DNA of 64,000 nt from positions 518,960 to 582,959 of the forward strand of contig NZ_KE384560.1 in assembly GCF_000426725.1 (NCBI RefSeq), written 5' to 3'. This document shows, in pieces, positions 27,301 through 36,561 of this stretch (its first letter is position 1; each line of letters starts with the position of its first letter). Origin of the DNA: Sporocytophaga myxococcoides DSM 11118 (GTDB taxonomy: Bacteria; Bacteroidota; Bacteroidia; Cytophagales; Cytophagaceae). The position numbers and the translations under genes were made by a program. The notes under the pieces are model-generated. The model made no database searches. It was not told the origin of the DNA and saw only the letters and a program-made list of their open reading frames with translations.

Positions 27301-27959
27301 TTGACACAAATCAAATAAAGAATATAATACTTGATTGTGATGGGGTTATATTTGATTCTAATAAATTGAAAACTCAAGCATTTGAGGATACATTAACTTT
27401 TCATAAAGTTGATCAGGAAAATGTTAGGAGTTTTATTGATTATCATAAAGCACAAGGTGGAGTCTCTAGATATATCAAGTTTGAGTATTTGATCAAAGAA
27501 ATAATGAAGGTACCTTTTGACCCATCATTTTATCAATCACTTCTAGAAAAATATTCTGAAATAAGTCAGGAAGCTTATTTAAAGTCTTCATTTACAGATG
27601 GCTGTAATGAATTTTTATCCAAAGTTTCAAGTTTGAATATTAGGCTATTTGTAGCTTCTGGAAGCGATGAAGCAGAGCTCAATACGATATTTAAACTTCG
27701 AAATATTGATCATTATTTTAATCAGATATTTGGCTCTCCTAAAACCAAATATGAAATACTTACAAAATTTATACTCCCTGGCCAAAACAAGGATTCTTTT
27801 TTAATGATTGGAGATGCGATTGCGGATATGGATTCATCATATAAGGCCGGGATTAAAGGTATTGCAATGAAACAATATTCTGAAAATCTTCTTGGTCTAT
27901 GCGATTCTGCGGAAAAATTTGGCTTTGCAACTATAAATAACCTGTCTGAGATAATATGA
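27297..27959 (+). CDS. HAD family phosphatase
   Basis: 220 aa. Motif I DCDGVIFDSN (residues ~14-23, nucleophile and acid-base Asp), motif II VASGSDEAE, and motif IV MIGDAIADMDSSYKAGI. The cap is the helical type. It overlaps both neighbours (ATGA at each end), so all three are coupled. In this setting it would dephosphorylate the sugar-acid phosphate made by the aldolase before CMP activation, as KdsC does for Kdo. The substrate is inferred. Confidence 0.82.
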   Translation: MIDTNQIKNIILDCDGVIFDSNKLKTQAFEDTLTFHKVDQENVRSFIDYHKAQGGVSRYIKFEYLIKEIMKVPFDPSFYQSLLEKYSEISQEAYLKSSFTDGCNEFLSKVSSLNIRLFVASGSDEAELNTIFKLRNIDHYFNQIFGSPKTKYEILTKFILPGQNKDSFLMIGDAIADMDSSYKAGIKGIAMKQYSENLLGLCDSAEKFGFATINNLSEII

Positions 27960-28645
27960 GTACAACGAATAAAGTGACTGTATTTCTACCATGCAGAGCT
28001 GGTAGTCAAAGGGTTGTTAAAAAGAATATTAAAGATTTTGCCAATATCAAAGGAGGCCTCACAAGAATTAAAATTGAGCAACTGCTTAATATGAAAAGTT
28101 TGGAGACCCTAATTGTTTCTACAGATGACGAGGAAGTGAAAGAAATAGCAAGGTCCTTTAAAGATTCCAAAGTTCTTATTGATGACCGCCCTGCACACCT
28201 AGCTAGCTCTTCTACTAGCACTGATGAACTCATTAATTATGTTCCGCAAATTATTAATGAAGGAATCGTACTGTGGACACATGTAACTTCGCCTTTTATC
28301 GATGCTGAAGACTATGATCTGTTTCTTTCCAAGTATTTCGAAGGCCTTGAAAATGGCTATGACTCACTGATGACAGTGAATAAAATTCATAAGTTTCTTT
28401 GGAATGAATCTGGCTCTGTCAATTATGACAGAACACTTGAAAAGTGGCCAAGGACCCAGACATTACCTCCATTGTTTGAAATAAATAGTGGTGCATTTAT
28501 AGCAGATATTGATATTTATCTTAACATGAAAGATCGGATAGGAAAGAACCCATTAATGTTAGAGATAGATGAGTTAAAAGCGTTTGACATAGATTGGGAG
28601 TTAAACTTCAAAACTGCGGAATTTTACTGGCTAAATAAATTTTAA
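27956..28645 (+). CDS. CMP-sugar synthetase (acylneuraminate cytidylyltransferase family)
   Basis: 229 aa. N-terminal nucleotide loop VFLPCRAGSQRVVKKNIKDF, a slight variant of the IPARxGSKxIxxKN consensus. Then STDDEEVKEIA, LWTHVTSPFIDAEDYD, and FDIDWELNFKTAE with the metal-binding aspartate region. It activates a sugar acid as CMP-sugar in the cytoplasm. No NeuB, NeuC, Pse or KdsA gene is in the window, so the aldolase-HAD pair just upstream is the likely source of the acid. Confidence 0.87.
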   Translation: MSTTNKVTVFLPCRAGSQRVVKKNIKDFANIKGGLTRIKIEQLLNMKSLETLIVSTDDEEVKEIARSFKDSKVLIDDRPAHLASSSTSTDELINYVPQIINEGIVLWTHVTSPFIDAEDYDLFLSKYFEGLENGYDSLMTVNKIHKFLWNESGSVNYDRTLEKWPRTQTLPPLFEINSGAFIADIDIYLNMKDRIGKNPLMLEIDELKAFDIDWELNFKTAEFYWLNKF

Positions 28646-28651
28646 CACATA

Positions 28652-29899
28652 ATGTTTTCATTAGTCAGATTTAAGCAAATCGGGTCAGTACTTTTTTTTC
28701 AATCCTTTTCTTTTGGGATAAGTCTTATTTGCAGCCTTTTGTTGATACGGAATTTATCCAAAAATGAATATGCTCTCTTTACTATAACATTGATGCTCTT
28801 GGGAATGATGGATGCTTTATCCGATTCCGGGTTAACAGTGGGATTCAGACGATTAGCTGGGAAGTATTCTAATAATGCAGATTTGTTTTCTTCTTTGTGC
28901 TTATCCTTATTTAAAATTCGGAAACAAATCTTATTTGGAATTATGGTCTTAATAGGATCTGTTGGATTTATATTTTACTACAAGGAAAGTTCTTCTACTC
29001 CTCATTCAATAATACTAGTGTTCCTTACCTTGGTACTAGCATTTTTTGAGGTTGAAAGGTCTATGAAGATTGAAGTTTTAAGAATTCAAATGGAAGTTCA
29101 GACGGTTCAAAATTCTGAAATGCTAATGAATCTGATTAGATTAGGCATAATAGCCTGTGTAATGCTTGTTATATCTATTGAATTTGTAATTCTTGGATAC
29201 ATTATATCAAGTATAATTACGGGATATTTTTTAAAGCAAAGAAGCAATGTCTATATTAAAGATAATACAATTGCAGGATCTAGATATGTTAACGTTTATT
29301 TAAAAAAATTTAAAGAGTTGCTTCCCAATACAGTTTTTTATCTTTTTCAGTCACAGATATCTTTGGCAATAATTACTTTGATGTTCTCATCAAGTCAGAT
29401 AGCCGATTATGGTGCATTGTCCCGTTTTGGGATGGTTTTTATAGCCCTAAATGCTGTAACTACTAATGTTTTTGCGCCAAGATTTTCTAAGTATACTGAT
29501 CTGACAATTTTGAGAAAAAGGTTTCTGCAGCTTGTTATTCTATTTATTGCAACAGGTTTTTTTATCCTATTGTGTGTAGGTACTTTAAGTACACAAATTC
29601 TAAGTATTTTGGGGGATAAATATTCAGGGCTTGAAAAGCTATTTCTTTATTTAGTATTGGGAAACATTGTGGGGTATTTGTTTGGAAATATTAATTCACT
29701 AAATAATTCAAGGGCTTGGGTATATTTTAATGCCCGCTTGGCTATACCTGTTTCAATTGTCGCATTGGTTTTGGGGGCATTGATACTTGATTTGACAAAA
29801 GTGGAAAATGTTGTAATCTATTCTATGTTGCCAATTTTATTTACAGGCTTCTTAAAATTAGCAGATTCATTACGAGGTCTAAAAATTATATTTTATTAA
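28652..29899 (+). CDS. Oligosaccharide flippase (Wzx/MATE-like)
   Basis: 415 aa, strongly hydrophobic, about 12 membrane helices. The N-terminus (LFFQSFSFGISLICSLLLIRNLSKNEYALFTITL, seen as QSFSFGISLI then LLLIRNLSKNEYALF) is characteristic of polysaccharide biosynthesis flippases. It should move undecaprenyl-linked repeat units across the inner membrane. It follows the CMP-sugar synthetase by 6 bp, within the same operon. Confidence 0.85.
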   Translation: MFSLVRFKQIGSVLFFQSFSFGISLICSLLLIRNLSKNEYALFTITLMLLGMMDALSDSGLTVGFRRLAGKYSNNADLFSSLCLSLFKIRKQILFGIMVLIGSVGFIFYYKESSSTPHSIILVFLTLVLAFFEVERSMKIEVLRIQMEVQTVQNSEMLMNLIRLGIIACVMLVISIEFVILGYIISSIITGYFLKQRSNVYIKDNTIAGSRYVNVYLKKFKELLPNTVFYLFQSQISLAIITLMFSSSQIADYGALSRFGMVFIALNAVTTNVFAPRFSKYTDLTILRKRFLQLVILFIATGFFILLCVGTLSTQILSILGDKYSGLEKLFLYLVLGNIVGYLFGNINSLNNSRAWVYFNARLAIPVSIVALVLGALILDLTKVENVVIYSMLPILFTGFLKLADSLRGLKIIFY

Positions 29900-29902
29900 T
29901 AG

Positions 29903-30709
29903 ATGATAATAAAAGAAAATTTTAATCCATATAAAAAATCATTTGGAGATATTTATAGGGCTTTAACAACAGGTATCGGAAGGCGACTTATTTGGGATTT
30001 AAATCCTGAATCAATTAGCAGTTCCAAAAAGTTTAAAAAATTAAAGAACAAGTATGCAGGGGAGAAAGCAGTCATATTATTTAATGGTCCTTCTTTATTA
30101 AAGGCTGACTTCGAATCTCTGAAAAACACCTATACATTTGGTTTAAATAAAGTTAATTTAATTTTTGAAGAGAAAAATTTTATACCTAATATTTTGGTTG
30201 CATTTGATAGTCTCTTGAATGAGCAAAATACCTCCTTCCTTTCGAATAGTCCTCACTTGCTTAAAATACTAGCTTATGATTCGTATAAAGACCTAAAAAA
30301 GAGGGGAGAGGATTATATATATCTATATCATCAGGAGGATCCGAGTTTTTGCTATGATCCATCCTCTTGTGTCGTCAATAGAGGTTCGACACCATATATT
30401 ACGTTTCAAATCGCTTACTATATGGGATTTGAACAAATTGCTATAGTAGGAGCTGATCATAATTTCCCTAATCTACCTCCTATGGCGAAAATTAAAAATT
30501 TGGATGAGGATAAATATCATTTTCATAAGGATTATCATAAAAAAGGAGATGTAAATCAATATCCTGATCGTCTAAAATTAGATATTCTATTTCGCGATAT
30601 AAAACTTGCTTATGAAATGAAAGGAAGAAAAATTTATAATGCAACAGAGGGAGGAAACCTTGAAATCTTTGAAAGAAAAAACCTTCATGATTTTATCAAT
30701 GGAATCTAA
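29903..30709 (+). CDS. DUF115/MptE-like protein, possible CMP-sugar glycosyltransferase
   Basis: 268 aa soluble protein. The Rossmann-like motif AVILFNGPSLLKAD (residues ~55-68), then NILVAFDSL, YMGFEQIAIVGADHNF, and C-terminal IYNATEGGNLEIFERKNL fit the DUF115 family. That family includes Maf flagellin glycosyltransferases, which use CMP-nonulosonic acids, and it is distantly like CstI/II sialyltransferases. Its neighbours include a CMP-sugar synthetase, so a transferase for that sugar is an attractive inference, not a demonstrated function. Confidence 0.65.
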   Translation: MIIKENFNPYKKSFGDIYRALTTGIGRRLIWDLNPESISSSKKFKKLKNKYAGEKAVILFNGPSLLKADFESLKNTYTFGLNKVNLIFEEKNFIPNILVAFDSLLNEQNTSFLSNSPHLLKILAYDSYKDLKKRGEDYIYLYHQEDPSFCYDPSSCVVNRGSTPYITFQIAYYMGFEQIAIVGADHNFPNLPPMAKIKNLDEDKYHFHKDYHKKGDVNQYPDRLKLDILFRDIKLAYEMKGRKIYNATEGGNLEIFERKNLHDFINGI

Positions 30710-30744
30710 GTTTTAAAATTGTTTTAAAAAGCCTATATAGTACT

Positions 30745-31800
30745 ATGTCTGGAAAAAGATTGCAAGAATTTGATGCGCTTAGAGGAATCGCATGCATGCT
30801 TGTTGTTTTGTTTCACTATGCCAAATATCAATATTTAGATTACGGCTTAGGTTGGAAGTTTAGATATGGAGTAACAGGAGTTGATTTATTTTTTATGATA
30901 AGTGGCTTTGTTATTTATATGACATTGTTAAAAACACAAACTATAAGAGATTTTATTTATTTAAGAGTTACACGGTTATTTCCTACATATTGGTTGGCAG
31001 TAACAATTACTTTTTTATTTTGCATTATTACAGTCAGTTATCCGGAACGAACTTCTATCTTAAATTATCTTCTAAATATGACGATGGTGCCCTCTTGGCT
31101 TTCTGCACCATTTCTTGATAACTCTTATTGGACACTCTTAGTAGAGCTTATATTCTATGCTATAATTGCATTTTTTTATTTCTATTTTAAAACGATAAAA
31201 GTTCTGCACAAATCAATAACACTTCTGATAATTCTATTTGTTTTTAATTTAGTTAGTATTTATACTGAACATGGGCAAAAGATTATTTTTTATTTTCCCA
31301 TAATCATGTATTGGAATCTGTTTTTATCCGGAATAGTTTTTTATAAAATGAAATTTGAAGGTAAATCAAGTTTCATTTATCATTTAATAATTATATTAAA
31401 TCTGGCATTTCTATTTTTGACGCATGAGCAGGGCGGCACAGCAATGCATCATGTGTCTAGAATAGAGCATTTAGTTTGTAATATAATATTTGTGATACTT
31501 TTTTACCTTCTTATTTATGGGAAACTAGCTATTATTACGAATAAAGTGATGGTTTTTATTGGCACAATTTCATATAGTATTTACCTATTGCATCAAACAA
31601 TAGGATACATATTGATTGAGAAATTTTATGACATATTTAAAAATAGCTACATTTCACTAATATTAACACTCTCAATCGTGTTCATAATTTCTTACTTGAT
31701 AACTAATTATTTCGAAAAACCATTCATGCAATGGTCTCGTAACCGATCCGGAGAAATTTTAAAGATGGAATTCTTGAAAAGGTTACGTCTTTATAAATAG
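30745..31800 (+). CDS. AT3 family membrane acyltransferase
   Basis: 351 aa with about ten membrane helices. The N-terminal family signature is ALRGIACMLVVLFHYA, with the conserved Arg and His spaced about ten residues apart, followed by GVDLFFMISGFVIY. The C-terminus ends in a helix and FEKPFMQW. AT3 (OafA/NodX-like) proteins carry acyl groups, usually acetyl, across the inner membrane onto polysaccharide. The first of five in this locus. Confidence 0.9.
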   Translation: MSGKRLQEFDALRGIACMLVVLFHYAKYQYLDYGLGWKFRYGVTGVDLFFMISGFVIYMTLLKTQTIRDFIYLRVTRLFPTYWLAVTITFLFCIITVSYPERTSILNYLLNMTMVPSWLSAPFLDNSYWTLLVELIFYAIIAFFYFYFKTIKVLHKSITLLIILFVFNLVSIYTEHGQKIIFYFPIIMYWNLFLSGIVFYKMKFEGKSSFIYHLIIILNLAFLFLTHEQGGTAMHHVSRIEHLVCNIIFVILFYLLIYGKLAIITNKVMVFIGTISYSIYLLHQTIGYILIEKFYDIFKNSYISLILTLSIVFIISYLITNYFEKPFMQWSRNRSGEILKMEFLKRLRLYK

Positions 31801-31813
31801 TTGCCAATTAAAT

Positions 31814-32240
31814 AACGGTGCTTGTGTTGTCTTAATGGTGACAAATTATATATATTAAAAAAGCGAAATTCTGGGATAAAGAATTTCTAAAAATATAATT
31901 ATTAAAAATATTAGCTATGCTTTGCAAGGCAATGTGTTACCACAGGAAGAATTTGTGATTATTAGTTGAAGATACCACTCGATGTGCCGAAATTTAAAAT
32001 AATCTTAAAGTCAAGTTTTTGTTGAAACCAACAAAGGATTGGATTTAAATTAGAATGAGGTGGTATGTAAGATGCAGTCGATGTATAATAACTGTTAAAC
32101 TCTCAAAATTTATATATGCTATGGATATCTTAGGGTACCGTAATAATTTAACGATTAAGCTAGATCTGAATAACCCACTCGTTTTTAATCTCATCATTGT
32201 AGGTGGTATTATATTTTTCATGTTCTTTCCTCGTAGAAAG
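31814..32240 (+). pseudogene. Decayed glycosyltransferase family 2 gene fragment
   Basis: Translation shows GT2 landmarks in order, broken by stops and frame changes: CVVLMVT, then ALQGNVLPQEEFVII, LVEDTTRCAEI, NNLKVKF, VETNKGLDLN, a stop where NWNE would have Trp, FIYAMD...GYRNNL (like the IaRMDxDDi..pnRl block), and LIIVGGIIFF (like IVGGxIxxF). Two 13-mers (32007-32019, 32030-32042) recur in order in the intact GT2 gene at 33538 and 33565. The remnant runs into the next acyltransferase frame. It is recognised by eye, not by alignment. Confidence 0.6.
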
Positions 32241-32243
32241 AAT

Positions 32244-33368
32244 ATGAAAAGCGATTTAATTTCAATGGAACATTCAGAAGTTATTCGTGGCTTTTCAATT
32301 CTCATTATCATCATACATCACCTATGCAGGCACGCCATATCGGATCCTTCAGACCTGATAATATTTTATAACTTAGGACATATCGGTGTCGGACTATTTT
32401 TGATTCTTTCAGGGTATGGATTGTCAGAGTCTTATAAGAAGAAAGGCTTGAATGATTTTTTTTATTCTAAATTACTCAAAATTTATACTCCTTTTCTACT
32501 AGTAAATATTTTATATGTAACATTAAACCAGCAACTGTTGGGACAACATTTGAGTTTTAATGATAAAATTCTTTATGCTGTAGGAATAATAAATTTCGAT
32601 GCAAATTTCTGGTATATGAAGTATCTTTTCTTATTGTATCTAAGTTTTTATGTCGTATTCAGGCTTTCAATTAAGGATAATTACAAACTCATCTTTTTAA
32701 CTATTATCTCACTTGCATTCATGGCTTCTCCTTTTATTCCAGACAGTGGAAGGGTAAACAGCTTGACTTTTTTGTTTGGGGTCTTAATTTCTATGAAAAA
32801 AGAATTTATAGAAGTATATATTTCTAAAATGAATATGGGAAAATTAAGTCTGACACTATTATCTTTAATATTAATATCAATTCCATTAATATTTTTATCT
32901 GAATATACTGCAACAATGCCTCATATTGCAGGAAAACTAAATTTTGGATTGGCGCTAATTTCGGCAGCTGGTTTATTCTATATCATTAGACTTCCCATGC
33001 AAGAAAGAATATCATTGCTGCTATTTTATGTTTTAGCGGTAAGTTATTTTACTACCACAGATCTTATAGTAACCTATTCATGGGCTTTTGCTTTAGTATT
33101 AATTTGTCCAGTAGTAATCTTTCTTCTGAAAAACATGAATTTGAATAGTCACTCTATTGTGTTTGCATTTATAGGTAGTATTTCATTTGAGCTGTATCTT
33201 TTTCATGGTGCATTTATGTACAGTTATGACTTTATCCTACATAAGTTTCCACTGGAGTATTCCTTCTTTATTTATTTAATATTTATTATGATTCTTTCAG
33301 TAGTATTTAAAAAATCTACAGACGGAATTCAGCGTTTTTCATATAAATTAAGTACTCGTGTTAGTTAG
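32244..33368 (+). CDS. AT3 family membrane acyltransferase
   Basis: 374 aa from ATG 32244 (MKSDLISMEHSEVIRGFS). The open frame reaches back to 32055, but the codons from 32055 to about 32240 look like the tail of the decayed GT2 gene, and AT3 proteins normally begin just before the RG...HH signature (VIRGFSILIIIIHHL). Alternative starts are 32121 and 32220. About ten helices; GVGLFLILSGYGLS is also typical. It overlaps the next glycosyltransferase gene by 11 bp. Confidence 0.8.
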   Translation: MKSDLISMEHSEVIRGFSILIIIIHHLCRHAISDPSDLIIFYNLGHIGVGLFLILSGYGLSESYKKKGLNDFFYSKLLKIYTPFLLVNILYVTLNQQLLGQHLSFNDKILYAVGIINFDANFWYMKYLFLLYLSFYVVFRLSIKDNYKLIFLTIISLAFMASPFIPDSGRVNSLTFLFGVLISMKKEFIEVYISKMNMGKLSLTLLSLILISIPLIFLSEYTATMPHIAGKLNFGLALISAAGLFYIIRLPMQERISLLLFYVLAVSYFTTTDLIVTYSWAFALVLICPVVIFLLKNMNLNSHSIVFAFIGSISFELYLFHGAFMYSYDFILHKFPLEYSFFIYLIFIMILSVVFKKSTDGIQRFSYKLSTRVS

Positions 33369-34284
33369 TATCCTCATTCCAACCTATAAAAGACTTAACT
33401 ACTTAAAGGAAGCTGTAGACTCATGCCTAAAACAGTCATATCCAGACATAGAAGTTATAGTTATTCAGGACCCCACGCCGGATGGTTTGGTTGAAGAAAT
33501 TACAAACTGGGGAAAGGAGATTTCCTCTGCAACTCATAAAGTCAAGTTTTATTCTAATAAAACTAACAAAGGATTGGCAGGAAACTGGAACGAGTGCTTG
33601 TCAAAGGCAAATGGTGAATATATTGTCATAATTGGAGATGATGACAGATTAATGCCAAACTGTATAGATGAATTAATGATAGGGATTAAGGGAGACGCTG
33701 ATGTTTCTTTTTCCAATCATTATTTAATAGATGAAAAAGGTGAGCAGTTGGCTATAAGCAAAGAAAACACCAAAAGATTTAATCGACATTATCTTTCAAA
33801 AGGCATTCTCCCAAATGCAGAGAAAAGTATCTGGGAAAATGCAATTCCCATTTCTGCTGCTCTAATTAAATCTAATCTTGCTAAAGAAATAAAATTTAAA
33901 GAACAGTTGAATACACCAGAAATTGAAATGTTTCTTCAAATAAATCAATTAAAAGGAAAATTTTATTTTAATCCGGATTACCTGGCTGAATATAGAGTAC
34001 ACCCTGAATCTGCAACCAGCTCTGGGTTAAGGGTTCATTTATTATTTGATCTGCTTAAAGACTTTCCTGTCACAAAGGAGAATTATAAATCTAAATGGAG
34101 TTTTCTAAATGGTTTGTGCTCTGTTTCTATAAATTTATTATTAAAAAATATAGAAAGGAAAAAGGCTTTTCAGTTATATACGAGTATTTATTATAGTTGG
34201 AGAAATAGAATGAGTTTAAAAGGAATTGCTCAATTAGGGTTATTGCTAATGCCTGCAATGGTTATAAAAAAGATTTTGAAATAA
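33358..34284 (+). CDS. Glycosyltransferase family 2
   Basis: 308 aa, GTG start overlapping the previous gene. GT-A fold: VSILIPTYKRLNYLKEAVDSCL, nucleotide-binding region VIVIQDPTPDG, NKGLAGNWNECLSKANGEYIVIIGDDD in two parts (NKGLAGNWNEC; IIGDDD as the metal-binding DxD). Soluble, inverting enzyme that adds one sugar to the lipid-linked repeat. Its sequence is the nearest intact relative in the window of the decayed fragment at 31814-32240. Confidence 0.9.
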   Translation: MLVSILIPTYKRLNYLKEAVDSCLKQSYPDIEVIVIQDPTPDGLVEEITNWGKEISSATHKVKFYSNKTNKGLAGNWNECLSKANGEYIVIIGDDDRLMPNCIDELMIGIKGDADVSFSNHYLIDEKGEQLAISKENTKRFNRHYLSKGILPNAEKSIWENAIPISAALIKSNLAKEIKFKEQLNTPEIEMFLQINQLKGKFYFNPDYLAEYRVHPESATSSGLRVHLLFDLLKDFPVTKENYKSKWSFLNGLCSVSINLLLKNIERKKAFQLYTSIYYSWRNRMSLKGIAQLGLLLMPAMVIKKILK

Positions 34285-34853
34285 TGAGTAAACTATTTGA
34301 TAAAGTTATTTTTAGATTTAGAGAAAGATCAACATACATTGCTAATATATTCAGGAAACTTAAGTGGAGATTTTATGGGATGGAATTTGGCGCAAATGTT
34401 TCATGCAGTACAATATTTGTAACATGGCCTCACCAAGTGAAAATTGGGAACAATTGCAATCTTGAACATGGAATCTTTTTCAAGTATGATGGAATATGGG
34501 AGCAAGGGCCTTCTATTATACTAGGTGATAATATCTTTGTTGGCAAAGATGTGGAATTTAATATTAAAGAAAGAATTGAGATCTCGAATAGCACATTAAT
34601 TGGTTCAAACTCCAAATTTATTGACCATGACCACGGGATAAACCTAGGATTATTGATTGGAGATCAGCAATGTCCTGCAGCTTCAATTTCAATTGGCCAA
34701 GGAGTTTGGATAGGAGCAAACGTTGTAATATTAAAAGGCGTAAGTATAGGGGATGGAGCTGTTATTGCAGCAGGAGCCATAGTTAATAAGTCAGTACCTT
34801 CCAATGAAATTTGGGGAGGTGTACCTGCCCACAAAATAGGTATAAGGAAATGA
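34284..34853 (+). CDS. Left-handed beta-helix acyltransferase
   Basis: 189 aa. Hexapeptide repeats run from VKIGNNCNLEHG through IILGDNIFVGKDVEF to ISIGQGVWIGANVVILKGVSIGDGAVIAAGAIV, in pieces of less than 20 residues each. The catalytic-type HDHG (FIDHDHGI) and terminal WGGVPAHKIG match sugar O-acetyltransferases. It starts on the last base of the GT2 stop. Confidence 0.87.
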   Translation: MSKLFDKVIFRFRERSTYIANIFRKLKWRFYGMEFGANVSCSTIFVTWPHQVKIGNNCNLEHGIFFKYDGIWEQGPSIILGDNIFVGKDVEFNIKERIEISNSTLIGSNSKFIDHDHGINLGLLIGDQQCPAASISIGQGVWIGANVVILKGVSIGDGAVIAAGAIVNKSVPSNEIWGGVPAHKIGIRK

Positions 34854-35959
34854 GGATGAAAATTCTTTTTATTTGTGGCTCTTTGGAACCAGGCTGTGAC
34901 GGAGTTGGTGACTATACCAGGAGATTGGCTGGTGAGCTCATACGTAAGGGGAATGAAGTTCGGATAATTGCTTTGAATGATAAAAATGCAAGATCCATTA
35001 GCTGCCAAGTACAAGAGGATGACAATACTTCCATAGTGTGTTTGCGTTTACCGCACAATATTAGTTGGAACAAAAGAATGAAAGAAGCTACTTTATTTAT
35101 GGATAATTTTAATCCAGCTTGGCTTTCTTTACAATATGTTCCCTTTGCTTTTCAGGATAAGGGCCTCCCCCTAGGTTTGGTTAGTAAATTAAAGAGCCTG
35201 TCTAAAGGTAGGAAATGGCATATAATGTTTCATGAGTTATGGGTAGGCATGGATAAGGAATCTTCCTTGAAAATGAAGTTATGGGGTAGTGTGCAAAGAT
35301 TGTTGATACTTCATTTGCTAAATGAATTAAACCCTAGTCAAATTCATACTCAATTGCAGGTTTACAAAGCTGTATTGAATAACTTAGGATATAATGCCTC
35401 CTTATTACCTCTCTTCTCTAATATACCTCATCGCGATAATTTAAAAAGAACAATAGATTCAACTTACTATACTTGTATATTGTTTGGAGGTATTCATAGT
35501 GGCGCCCCTGTCAAAGTTTTTATTAATGAATTGAAAGAATATTGTAGTGAAAAAAAACGTTTGTTAAAATTTGTTTTTATAGGAAGGTCTGGAGAAACTA
35601 GTAAAGAGTGGACTTCGGTATTGGAAGACTTTGATATTCCTTATCGTGTAACAGGCGAATGTGATCCAAAAGAAATTTCTGAATATTTGCATGAAGCGGA
35701 TTTAGGTATTAGTACTACCCCATATTTTCTGGTGGAGAAAAGTGGTACGGTTGCCGCTATGCTCAGTCATTCATTACCTGTATTATGTGTGGCGCGTTCA
35801 TGGAGCCCTAAGTTAAGTATGGATGAAATAAGGGTTGATTCTGTAGTTTGTTATAAAGTTGACAGTTTAAAGAAATCATTCCCTATTAATACTACCCTGA
35901 ATAGAAGTTTTTTTGAACTGAGGGATATAAGCGAATTGTTTATAAAGGAGCTAAAATAA
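34850..35959 (+). CDS. Glycosyltransferase family 4
   Basis: 369 aa from ATG 34850 (ATGA overlap with the upstream stop); ATG 34856 also fits. The longer frame from 34811 is rejected because it runs through the end of the previous gene. N-terminal ILFICGSLEPGCDGVGDYTRRLAGELI is the GT4 donor-loop form (PGCDGVGDYT). C-terminal lobe: FIGRSG...YRVTGECDPKEISEYLHEADLGIST. It lacks a classical EGFG motif, so the donor is unclear. Confidence 0.8.
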   Translation: MRMKILFICGSLEPGCDGVGDYTRRLAGELIRKGNEVRIIALNDKNARSISCQVQEDDNTSIVCLRLPHNISWNKRMKEATLFMDNFNPAWLSLQYVPFAFQDKGLPLGLVSKLKSLSKGRKWHIMFHELWVGMDKESSLKMKLWGSVQRLLILHLLNELNPSQIHTQLQVYKAVLNNLGYNASLLPLFSNIPHRDNLKRTIDSTYYTCILFGGIHSGAPVKVFINELKEYCSEKKRLLKFVFIGRSGETSKEWTSVLEDFDIPYRVTGECDPKEISEYLHEADLGISTTPYFLVEKSGTVAAMLSHSLPVLCVARSWSPKLSMDEIRVDSVVCYKVDSLKKSFPINTTLNRSFFELRDISELFIKELK

Positions 35960-36552
35960 TGGCTGAATTTTCATATTTATATAAGAACAGAGCCCGGTTT
36001 CCTTTTGGGTCAGTCGCATACTTAAGAGCTTATGCCAAACGTTTGTTAAGCATTGGAGAACTATTGAGACGCAACCGTGTGCGAAATAGATTACAAAAAA
36101 AAGGAGCCTTTATACATCCTTGTGCAGAAATAGGAGATGTAAAAGCCGATGGAGTAAAGAAAAATTTAAAAATTGGTGCTTTTTCTTTTTTGGGGAGAGT
36201 AGAACTGGCCCTACACGATAAAATTCAAATTGGAGAAAAAGTATGTATAAATGATGGTTCGATATTGCTTACAGCTTCTCATGATATCTCTGATCCGGAA
36301 TGGAAACATAAAAAAGCGCCAATAATAATTGATGATTATGCTTGGATTTGTACCAACGTAACAATTTTGCCAGGTGTACATGTTGGTCGTGGGGCTGTAT
36401 TGGGAGCTGGAGCAGTGGTGAGTAAAAATGTCGCACCCTATGATGTGGTAGCGGGAAATCCTGCAAAATCTACAGGAAAAAAGCGTGTTGAAGAACTAAA
36501 TTATAACCCATGTGAGTTTTTGGCTTCCAATGCTTCATGGTTAAAGGGATAG
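35959..36552 (+). CDS. Left-handed beta-helix acyltransferase
   Basis: 197 aa. Hexapeptide repeats start about residue 70 (LKIGAFSFLGRVELALHDKIQIGEKVCIN in two parts) and include ITASHD-like LTASHDISD, IIIDDYAWICTNVTILPGVHVGRG and VLGAGAVVSKNVAPYDVVAGNPAK. The ending VVAGNPAK is diagnostic of maltose/galactoside O-acetyltransferase relatives. Start ATG on the last base of the previous TAA. Likely acetylates a sugar or repeat unit. Confidence 0.87.
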   Translation: MAEFSYLYKNRARFPFGSVAYLRAYAKRLLSIGELLRRNRVRNRLQKKGAFIHPCAEIGDVKADGVKKNLKIGAFSFLGRVELALHDKIQIGEKVCINDGSILLTASHDISDPEWKHKKAPIIIDDYAWICTNVTILPGVHVGRGAVLGAGAVVSKNVAPYDVVAGNPAKSTGKKRVEELNYNPCEFLASNASWLKG

Positions 36553-36561
36553 ATATTTAAT

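Noticed and set aside
32055-32243. Extended N-terminus of the acyltransferase
   Set aside because: Those codons look like the GT2 remnant and not an AT3 start.
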